Part shown: positions 1 to 5,270 of the stretch, piece after piece
Layout of the letters: each line of letters begins with the position of its first letter
How positions within the stretch are numbered: the stretch's first letter is position 1
Source of the DNA: Candidatus Omnitrophota bacterium
Lineage (GTDB): Bacteria; Omnitrophota; Gorgyraeia; 2-01-FULL-45-10
DNA length: 5,630 nucleotides
NCBI GenBank assembly: GCA_003140915.1
Contig: PLLI01000108.1
Coordinates: 248-5,877, forward strand
Direction: 5' to 3'
Made by a program: the position numbers and the translations under genes
Notes under the pieces: generated by a model
What the model was told of the DNA's origin: nothing
Databases searched by the model: none
The model's input: only the letters and a program-made list of their open reading frames with translations

Positions 1-298
1 CGCCCAGCCATCTCTGGTTGACGTAAAACATGCCGCATTTCGAGGCCTCTTCTTTTATTATATCCTGCGCCTGTTTCTTTGTTCCTACAAACAGGACATA
101 ATGTCCCGCCTCGATGACACCCTTCAAAAAATCACAGGCCTTGATGATGGCATCTTCCGTCTTCTCGAGATCAATGATGTAGATGCCGTTCTTCTGGCCG
201 AATATGTACTTTTTCATCTTCGGGTTCCATCTCTTCGTCTCGTGGCCAAAATGCACACCCGCTTCCAATAAGTTCTTCATCAACGTAGACTCTACCAT
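1..298 (-). CDS. rpsB: 30S ribosomal protein S2, 5' part (runs off left edge)
   Basis: This encodes the first 99 residues of ribosomal protein S2, a small-subunit protein that binds late in 30S assembly and is needed for S1 attachment. The translation contains the S2 hallmarks: [16 protein letters not shown] at about residues 13-28, IYIIDLEKT at 39-47, FVGTKKQAQ at 70-78 and NQRWLG at 94-99, where the window ends. The family is usually about 230-260 residues, so roughly 60 percent is missing. The ATG at 298 is chosen because a Shine-Dalgarno-like AAGGAAG lies 9 bases upstream and because it gives the usual short N-terminal extension before the GVHFGH segment; Met7 is a less likely alternative. 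It lies downstream of msbA on the same strand but has its own promoter and a structured leader. tsf usually follows rpsB and may lie beyond the left edge. The identification is very secure. Confidence 0.97.
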   Translation of the reverse strand, partial: MVESTLMKNLLEAGVHFGHETKRWNPKMKKYIFGQKNGIYIIDLEKTEDAIIKACDFLKGVIEAGHYVLFVGTKKQAQDIIKEEASKCGMFYVNQRWLG

Positions 299-307
299 AC
301 AGCTGAT

Positions 308-316
308 CTTCCTTTC
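308..316 (-). promoter_or_regulatory. Shine-Dalgarno site of rpsB
   Basis: On the minus strand the sequence reads GAAAGGAAG, ending 9 bases before the ATG at 298. This purine-rich match to the anti-Shine-Dalgarno sequence supports the chosen rpsB start. It begins only five bases after the leader hairpin at 322-349 ends, so that structure could affect ribosome access. Confidence 0.75.
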
Positions 317-321
317 TTTGG

Positions 322-417
322 CTCAAAATTTTTCAGAGGAAATTTTGAGTTTTACATACAATTTGATAGGTCCGAATTTCGCTCTGTCAAAATCCGGACC
401 CTGCCTATAATTTTGAG
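322..417 (-). repeat. repeated CTCAAAATT segments in the rpsB leader
   Basis: On the minus strand CTCAAAATT occurs at 417-409 and again at 349-341 (ACTCAAAATT in both if the flanking A is included). Its exact reverse complement, AATTTTGAG, lies at 330-322. One complementary strand therefore has two possible partners in the same predicted transcript. The bases are seen directly; function is inference. Confidence 0.7.
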
Positions 418-423
418 TAGTAT

Positions 424-452
424 ATTATATGCTGTGTATTGTGTTTTAGCAA
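424..452 (-). promoter_or_regulatory. sigma70-type promoter of rpsB
   Basis: On the minus strand a -35 element TTGCTA (447-452, four of six matches to consensus) is separated by exactly 17 bases from a perfect -10 element TATAAT (424-429). The predicted start is the A at about 418, giving a leader of about 120 bases before rpsB. The promoter lies about 40 bases past the msbA stop, so rpsB can be transcribed independently of msbA. Confidence 0.65.
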
Positions 453-491
453 CATCTAAATTTTTACGCTGGCGTTGAGCTTACTTTCGTA

Positions 492-2318
492 TCATTTTAA
501 CAGGTTATCTTTGAATTGCATGTCATAAAGCCGCTTATACAAGCCCTTCTCTTCACGGAGAAGCTCCTCGTGGGAACCCTTGTCGACTATCATGCCGCGG
601 TCAAGGACGTAAATCGTCGATGCGTGCTTGATAGTGCTAAGGCGGTGGGCAATAACGAATACGGTCCTGCCTTTCATCATCCTGTCTATCGCTTCCTGGA
701 CGAGAAGTTCCGACTCCGTGTCAAGCTGGGAGGTGGCCTCGTCGAGTATGAGTATGGGCGGATCCTTGAATACGGCCCTGGCGATGGCGAGGCGCTGCTT
801 CTCGCCGCCTGAAAGCCTGAAGCCGCGCTCGCCCACTATGGTATCGTAGCCCTTCGGCATCTTCATAATGAAATCATGGGCGTTAGCGATGCGGGCAGCC
901 TTTATCACGTCTTCTTTTGTATGGACACCGGAGCCGTATGATATGTTTGCGGTAACCGTATCGTTAAAAAGGATCGTCTCCTGGGTAACTATACCTATCT
1001 GCTCCATCAAAGACTTGAGCGTGCAATCGCGTATGTCAGCACCGTCGATCGTGACGCGTCCTGCCGTCACGTCATAGAACCTCGGTATCAGGTTGACGAG
1101 CGTCGTTTTGCCTACGCCGCTTGGGCCGACGAACGCGGCCACGTCGCCCACGCGCACTTCGAGCGATATGCCTTTAAGCACTTCCTTGTCTTCGTATTTG
1201 AAACAGACCTCTTCGAACCGGACGTCTTTCTTTATTTTCGGCAAAATGACGGCATCCGGCTTCTCGGAAACGGATGATTTGGCGTCGAGCGTTTCGAAGA
1301 TCCTTTCGGCTGCGGCCATTGCCTGCTGGTTTATGGCATAGACATTGGTGAGACGCTTTATCGGCCTCATCACCGATAAAAGGCTGGCCAGGAAAGTTAT
1401 GAAGGCGCCCGCAGAAAGAGCGCCGGAGATTATCTCTTTCGCCGCTATCCAGAGTATTATCGCAACACAGGCTATCCCCACGAATTCGGTGATGGGGCTG
1501 ACGACCGTCATGCGCTTCACCTGTTTCATCGTAAGCTTATATAAACCCTGGTTCTGGGCCGCAAATTTCCTGGATTCGTAATCTTCCATCGAGAAGGCCT
1601 TGACGACCCGGATACCGGATATCGTCTCGTGAAGCGTCGTCGTTATGTCGCTCATCTTTTCCTGCGACTGCCGCGAGATCGATTTCAGGCGCTTGCCGAT
1701 CTTCACGACAGGATAGACGACAAGGCCAAATAAGAGGAGGCTGATGCCGATGAGCACCCAGGAGATCGAAAAATATACCTTAACAAATAAAAGGAGCCCA
1801 ATATAGACGATGAGCTGGACGGGCTGGTATAAAAGGTCGGTGAGGCCGGTCGATATCGCATCTCTTATTATGGCCGCATCATTCGTTATGCGGGACATCA
1901 GTTTCCCCGTCGCGTTTTTGGAGTAAAAATCCATGGAGAGGGTAAGGAGCTTCTTGTATATGATATTCTTGACATCCCTTATGACGCGCTGGGAGACGTC
2001 ATTCATCAGGTAGGTCTGGCAAAATTCGAAGAAACTCTTCAGGAGCCATAATACGATGACGATCAGGATCATGTCGTTCAAGAGTTGAAGCGGGGTCAGT
2101 GAATTGGCCAGATCCACGAGGCTCTTTACGGGCCCGGGTAAGCTTACGCCGTGGGGCACGGTTATCTTCTTGCCGGTTATTATATTGTCCACCAGCGGGA
2201 TTATCATGCCTATCGATACTCCGCCGAAAGCGGACGATACGATCATGCATAACCCGGCTAAGCCAAGCACCCAGACGTGCGGAAGAACGAACTTTATAAG
2301 CCTTTTATAATTTTCCAT
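492..2318 (-). CDS. msbA: MsbA-like lipid A exporter, ABC transporter with fused membrane and ATPase domains
   Basis: This 608-residue half-transporter probably works as an inner-membrane homodimer that flips lipid A-core from the cytoplasmic to the periplasmic leaflet using ATP. The N-terminal half has about six hydrophobic segments (roughly residues 15-40, 82-103, 160-180, 184-206, 276-296 and 300-318). The nucleotide-binding domain spans about 366-600: A-loop Tyr375, Walker A GPSGVGKTT at 398-406, Q-loop Gln446, signature LSGGEKQ at 502-508, Walker B ILILDE at 522-527 with catalytic Glu527, and H-loop His558. The D-loop reads SQLD instead of the more common SALD. Length fits MsbA (582 in E. 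coli). No Shine-Dalgarno site is visible before the ATG at 2318. ABCB-type exporters resemble each other, so the substrate is inferred mainly from the neighbouring lipid A genes. Confidence 0.85.
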   Translation of the reverse strand: MENYKRLIKFVLPHVWVLGLAGLCMIVSSAFGGVSIGMIIPLVDNIITGKKITVPHGVSLPGPVKSLVDLANSLTPLQLLNDMILIVIVLWLLKSFFEFCQTYLMNDVSQRVIRDVKNIIYKKLLTLSMDFYSKNATGKLMSRITNDAAIIRDAISTGLTDLLYQPVQLIVYIGLLLFVKVYFSISWVLIGISLLLFGLVVYPVVKIGKRLKSISRQSQEKMSDITTTLHETISGIRVVKAFSMEDYESRKFAAQNQGLYKLTMKQVKRMTVVSPITEFVGIACVAIILWIAAKEIISGALSAGAFITFLASLLSVMRPIKRLTNVYAINQQAMAAAERIFETLDAKSSVSEKPDAVILPKIKKDVRFEEVCFKYEDKEVLKGISLEVRVGDVAAFVGPSGVGKTTLVNLIPRFYDVTAGRVTIDGADIRDCTLKSLMEQIGIVTQETILFNDTVTANISYGSGVHTKEDVIKAARIANAHDFIMKMPKGYDTIVGERGFRLSGGEKQRLAIARAVFKDPPILILDEATSQLDTESELLVQEAIDRMMKGRTVFVIAHRLSTIKHASTIYVLDRGMIVDKGSHEELLREEKGLYKRLYDMQFKDNLLK

Positions 2319-2337
2319 ATATTAACGCCATATTAAC
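2319..2337 (-). repeat. tandem GTTAATAT repeat at the msbA start
   Basis: The octamer GTTAATAT occurs twice on the minus strand, at 2337-2330 and 2326-2319, separated by three bases. The period is 11 bases, about one helical turn. The distal copy contains the predicted msbA -10 hexamer and the proximal copy abuts the ATG. It could be a regulator-binding site or just a duplicated AT-rich segment. Confidence 0.5.
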
Positions 2338-2358
2338 ATAAGAAAAAAAGGTTGTCGA
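2330..2358 (-). promoter_or_regulatory. predicted msbA promoter (divergent, left-facing)
   Basis: On the minus strand TCGACA (2353-2358, five of six matches to the -35 consensus) is followed after 17 bases by TAATAT (2330-2335, four of six matches to -10). The predicted transcription start is near 2323, only about five bases before the msbA ATG, leaving no room for a Shine-Dalgarno site. The -35 element overlaps the one facing the other way. Confidence 0.45.
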
Positions 2359-2380
2359 GGGGAAAATTTAATGTTATAAT
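2352..2380 (+). promoter_or_regulatory. predicted promoter of the gfo-lpxB operon (divergent, right-facing)
   Basis: TTGTCG (2352-2357, four of six matches to the -35 consensus) is followed after exactly 17 bases by a perfect TATAAT (2375-2380). The predicted start falls at about 2387-2390, at or next to the ATG at 2390, so the mRNA would be leaderless or nearly so. The nine bases between TATAAT and ATG are pyrimidine-rich and contain no Shine-Dalgarno sequence. Confidence 0.6.
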
Positions 2381-2389
2381 CCTTTCCAT

Positions 2390-3322
2390 ATGGAAAAAAT
2401 AAAGGTAGGGGTGGTGGGCGCGGGCCGTCTTGGCGCGTTCCACTCCAAGGTATATTCACGGTTGATAAAACATGTCAAATTCGTAGGTGTCTGCGACTGC
2501 AATATCGAACGGTCACTTGAGATAGGCAAGAAGTACCACACGGCCAGCTATTCCGACTATGAGGACCTCTTCGATAAGGTCGATGCTGTGAGCATAGCCG
2601 TCCCCACGAGCCTGCACTATAACATAGCCAAGGATTTCCTGAACCATAATATACACGTTCTGATCGAAAAACCCATTACCAAGACGCTTTCGGAAGCCGA
2701 TGAATTGATAGAGATAGCCAAGGAAAAGAACCTCATAATACAGGTCGGGCATATCGAAAGGTTCAATTCTGCGGTACTTGCCATAGAGCCGTATTTAAAA
2801 AAACCTAAATTCATAGAATGTCAGCGCCTGGGGCCATTTTACAAGAGGGTCGATGACGTGGGCGTCGTCCTGGACCTGATGATCCACGATATAGATATAG
2901 TCCTCGGCCTGATGAAACAGGATGTGACCCATATCGAAGCTGTGGGCCTGAGCACGATCTCGGACTATGAGGATGTTGCGAACGTCCGTCTCACGTTCGA
3001 GGACGGCACGATAGCGGACATCACGGCCAGTCGCGTCACCAAAGATGTCGTGCGCAAGATGCGTATATTCCAGGAGGACTCATACGTCTCTTTGGATTAT
3101 GTAACGCAGGAGGCCGCGGTATTCAAAAAAACCGACGACAAGATCATAAAAGATAAGATAAAGATAAAGAAGAAAGAGCCTCTTAAGAAAGAATTGAAGT
3201 CCTTCGTAGAATGTGTAAGGACGCTCAAGAAACCGATCGTCTCCGGCGTCGAGGGAAGACGCGCTTTACAGGTAGCGCTCGAGATAATCGACAAGATAAA
3301 CCCTTCCGGCCATAAGCCATGA
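2390..3322 (+). CDS. Gfo/Idh/MocA family NAD(P)-dependent oxidoreductase of the lipid A cluster
   Basis: This 310-residue cytoplasmic dehydrogenase probably oxidises or reduces a sugar or sugar nucleotide. The N-terminal Rossmann fold has the GxGxxG dinucleotide-binding motif at residues 10-15 (GAGRLG). The family motif EKP is at 93-95 (IEKPIT), GHIERFN at 120-126, and the catalytic-type DxxxH at Asp162-His166, followed by Asp167. A lysine-rich stretch at about 247-268 precedes the C-terminal helices. The ATG at 2390 is chosen because it places the Rossmann strand (KIKVGVVG) right at the N-terminus. lpxB overlaps its stop by four bases, so the two are very likely co-translated. GnnA, which makes the 3-keto intermediate of UDP-GlcNAc3N for amide-linked lipid A, belongs to this superfamily, but the partner aminotransferase GnnB is not in view. 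The family is clear; the substrate is unknown. Confidence 0.85.
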   Translation: MEKIKVGVVGAGRLGAFHSKVYSRLIKHVKFVGVCDCNIERSLEIGKKYHTASYSDYEDLFDKVDAVSIAVPTSLHYNIAKDFLNHNIHVLIEKPITKTLSEADELIEIAKEKNLIIQVGHIERFNSAVLAIEPYLKKPKFIECQRLGPFYKRVDDVGVVLDLMIHDIDIVLGLMKQDVTHIEAVGLSTISDYEDVANVRLTFEDGTIADITASRVTKDVVRKMRIFQEDSYVSLDYVTQEAAVFKKTDDKIIKDKIKIKKKEPLKKELKSFVECVRTLKKPIVSGVEGRRALQVALEIIDKINPSGHKP

Positions 3323-4455
3323 ACCAGAAGAAGATCCTCATCATTGCGGGTGAACCTTCCGGCGACCTGCATGCCTCAAACCTTGTAAGAGATCTCAGGT
3401 CCCTGAACCCTGCCTTGCGGTTTTTCGGGATGGGCGGGAATCTTTCCAAGGATGCGGGCGTAGAGATCATCTTCGACATATCGAAACTCGCCCTTGTGGG
3501 TCTGGCCGAGGTATTAAAGAATATATTTACCGTCGGAAAAGTTTACAAAGGCATACTGCGCAAAATAGACCTGGAGCGGCCGGACCTGGCCATACTCGTC
3601 GATTACCCCGGTTTCAACCTGCGGTTAGCCAAAGAGCTTAAGAGAAGGTCTATACCTGTCGCTTACTATATAAGCCCGCAGGTTTGGGCGTGGGGCCGGG
3701 ACAGGATCGGGATAATAAAAAGATGCGTCGATAAGATAATCGTATTTTTTAAATTCGAAGAGGAACTATATAAGACTTACGGCGTGAATGTCGAATTTGT
3801 TGGCCATCCTCTGCTGGATACGGTAAAGCCTACCCGGTCAAAAGATGAGACCCTCAGAACTTACGCTCTTGCAAAAGACAGGCTAACGGTAGCTCTTCTC
3901 CCGGGATCGCGCAAACTCGAGATCGAAAATCTTCTATCCGTAATGGCAGGCACGGCAAAAGTAATCAAGGAAAAGATGCCGGAAACTCAATTCATAATCG
4001 CAAAATACCCGGATCTTCCGGTAAGCCTTTACAAAAAAGCTCTCCTTGATTCAGGATTGGATGTAAAAATTGCCGACGGCGATACGCATAATGTCCTTAG
4101 CATCTCCGATTTTGCAATAGTCGCATCCGGCACCGCTACGTTAGAGACTGCGATTATCGGAATTCCACTTGTAATAATTTATAAAGCCAATCTTCTCACG
4201 TATCTGCTCTATAAATTTGTTGCCACCATACCTTTCATAGGAATAGTCAATATAATCGCAGGACGGCAGGTAGCTCCCGAATTCCTACAGAATGATGCAA
4301 CGGCGCTGAATATATCCGAAGAGGTGACCGGGATCCTGGCCGATAAGAAGAAATTGGATACCATGCGGAAGGAATTGGCCGGCGTGAAGTCCGCTCTCGG
4401 CTTGCCCGGCGCGAGCATGCGCGCGGCTAAAGCCATCCTGCCTTTAATACGTTAA
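3319..4455 (+). CDS. lpxB: lipid-A-disaccharide synthase
   Basis: LpxB is a GT19 glycosyltransferase at the cytoplasmic face of the inner membrane. It joins UDP-2,3-diacylglucosamine to lipid X, giving the beta-1,6-linked disaccharide 1-phosphate and UDP. At 378 residues it is close to E. coli LpxB (382). Visible family motifs are AGEPSGD at residues 10-16, VDYPGFN at 94-100 with the likely catalytic Asp95, YYISPQVWAWG at 116-126, GHPLLD at 162-167, LLPGSRKLEI at 193-202, SGTATLE at 270-276, and NIIAGRQVAPEFLQ at 311-324. The start overlaps the upstream stop as ATGA, and no convincing Shine-Dalgarno site precedes it, which suggests translational coupling to the oxidoreductase. The 3' end overlaps the lpxI stop on the other strand. 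Base composition drops in the middle of the C-terminal half and rises sharply near the end. Confidence 0.96.
   Translation: MNQKKILIIAGEPSGDLHASNLVRDLRSLNPALRFFGMGGNLSKDAGVEIIFDISKLALVGLAEVLKNIFTVGKVYKGILRKIDLERPDLAILVDYPGFNLRLAKELKRRSIPVAYYISPQVWAWGRDRIGIIKRCVDKIIVFFKFEEELYKTYGVNVEFVGHPLLDTVKPTRSKDETLRTYALAKDRLTVALLPGSRKLEIENLLSVMAGTAKVIKEKMPETQFIIAKYPDLPVSLYKKALLDSGLDVKIADGDTHNVLSISDFAIVASGTATLETAIIGIPLVIIYKANLLTYLLYKFVATIPFIGIVNIIAGRQVAPEFLQNDATALNISEEVTGILADKKKLDTMRKELAGVKSALGLPGASMRAAKAILPLIR
4452..4455. other. tail-to-tail overlap of lpxB and lpxI stop codons
   Basis: The palindrome TTAA holds both stops: TAA at 4453-4455 for lpxB on the plus strand, and TAA read from 4454-4452 for lpxI on the minus strand. 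The two convergent genes therefore have no intergenic space, and no terminator hairpin is evident at the junction, so any convergent transcripts would overlap in antisense. Confidence 0.95.
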
Positions 4456-5255
4456 ATTATCACGATCGAGATATTTTTTTCGTTGGCGAGTTTTATTATT
4501 TCTTCTCTGTCCATCAGGAGGGTCTTATCCGCTTCCAGGGCAAGCGCCGTGGCGCCTGAGTCGGCGAGGGCCTTTACAGTGTCGAGCCCGATGAGCGGGA
4601 CGTCGAACCGCATATCCTGGTCGGGCCTTGCTACTTTGACTACTACGAATCCGCCGCTCATGAGACGGCCGGAGCGCATGATAGTTTCATCGGTCCCCTC
4701 GATCGCTTCGACGGCTATAACAGTCTTATCTTTAATCGTAATCGTCTGGCCGATATCGAAGCCTGAGAGCGCCTTCGCTACGTCTTTACCGTAATCGATA
4801 TCCGCCAACTCTTCCTGCGAGGGTTCGCGTTTCGTCAATACGCCGCGGGAGGGTATCAGCTCTTTCAGATAGGTGGTCGAGTCCAAAACCTCCACTCCGA
4901 ATTTTGAAAGAATGTCATTTATCCCGTTCAATACGGCGTAGTCCTTCTTATCTTTCAGTTTATCCATCATCGATCTTGCGTCTTTATCCAGCGCGGCGTC
5001 GTCCTTGAACAAAACGTCTTTTTTGACCTTACCCAGCATTACGATTTTCTTTATCCTTTCGGTTGCCAGGAGAAATATGGCTTTCTGCAGGCTGCCCCAC
5101 GGGACCCAATGTAATTTACTGACATGCTTCTCAAGGTCGGGCGAGGTAATGCCCTTCAGGCCAAAGGCTATGACCGTATCGCCCTTTTGCCTGGCTACGT
5201 CCGCAAATACTATGGGAAGCTTACCCGCTCCCGCTACAAGTCCTATCCTCGCCAT
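4452..5255 (-). CDS. lpxI: UDP-2,3-diacylglucosamine pyrophosphatase, LpxI type (DUF1009)
   Basis: LpxI hydrolyses UDP-2,3-diacylglucosamine to lipid X and UMP, supplying one of the two LpxB substrates; it replaces the unrelated LpxH in many bacteria. The 267-residue length fits the family (about 270-285). The N-terminal domain begins GLVAGAGKLP at residues 5-14 and includes a PWGSL-type segment near 52-56. The C-terminal domain carries the conserved AVEAIEGTDETI at 181-192 and KVARPDQDMRFDVPLIGLDT at 207-226, whose acidic residues are likely metal or catalytic ligands. The ATG at 5255 is preceded after six bases by AGAGGG, a good Shine-Dalgarno site, and lies 15 bases after the fabZ stop, so the two form one operon. 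It converges on lpxB with no gap. lpxA, often found between fabZ and lpxI, is absent here. Confidence 0.93.
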   Translation of the reverse strand: MARIGLVAGAGKLPIVFADVARQKGDTVIAFGLKGITSPDLEKHVSKLHWVPWGSLQKAIFLLATERIKKIVMLGKVKKDVLFKDDAALDKDARSMMDKLKDKKDYAVLNGINDILSKFGVEVLDSTTYLKELIPSRGVLTKREPSQEELADIDYGKDVAKALSGFDIGQTITIKDKTVIAVEAIEGTDETIMRSGRLMSGGFVVVKVARPDQDMRFDVPLIGLDTVKALADSGATALALEADKTLLMDREEIIKLANEKNISIVII

Positions 5256-5261
5256 TCTGCA

Positions 5262-5267
5262 CCCTCT
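5262..5267 (-). promoter_or_regulatory. Shine-Dalgarno site of lpxI
   Basis: The minus strand reads AGAGGG six bases before the ATG at 5255, inside the 15-base gap after fabZ. It supports this start and contrasts with msbA, gfo and lpxB, where no such site is visible. Confidence 0.65.
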
Positions 5268-5270
5268 GTC

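Larger units (their letters stand above)
299..418 (-). promoter_or_regulatory. structured 5' leader of rpsB mRNA, candidate autoregulatory element
   Basis: This is the predicted untranslated leader between the transcription start near 418 and the rpsB ATG. Hairpin 1 pairs 369-379 with 390-400 (minus-strand GGTCCG...CGGACC, 10 of 11 pairs, 10-base loop). Hairpin 2 pairs 322-331 with 340-349 (CTCAAAATTT...AAATTTTGAG, 10 perfect pairs, 8-base loop) and lies just upstream of the Shine-Dalgarno site. A second copy of CTCAAAATT at 409-417, at the extreme 5' end, could replace the 5' arm of hairpin 2 and enclose hairpin 1. No U-run follows either hairpin, so neither is a typical intrinsic terminator. 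In E. coli, S2 represses rpsB through its own leader; a similar role here is inference. Confidence 0.5.

Noticed and set aside
363..390. Alternative rpsB promoter: perfect TTGACA (385-390) with TATCAA (363-368), 16-base spacer, minus strand
   Set aside because: The -35 is perfect, but the -10 matches only four of six and both parts fall in or beside the hairpin. The TATAAT promoter at 424-452 is better overall. A second start near 355 cannot be excluded.
369..400. GGTCCG/CGGACC hairpin as an intrinsic terminator
   Set aside because: No U-run follows it in either direction; it fits better as part of the rpsB leader structure.
183..410. 75-codon plus-strand open frame rich in aromatic residues
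   Set aside because: It covers the complement of rpsB and its leader; the hydrophobic look results from reading S2 codons backwards.
466..475. ACGC-TG-GCGT inverted repeat as an msbA terminator
   Set aside because: The stem is four pairs with a two-base loop, and in the minus-strand direction it is followed by A-rich rather than U-rich sequence.
516..812. 98-codon plus-strand open frame
   Set aside because: It is antisense to the conserved ATPase domain of msbA, and so are the similar frames at 628-849, 868-1077 and 1093-1341.
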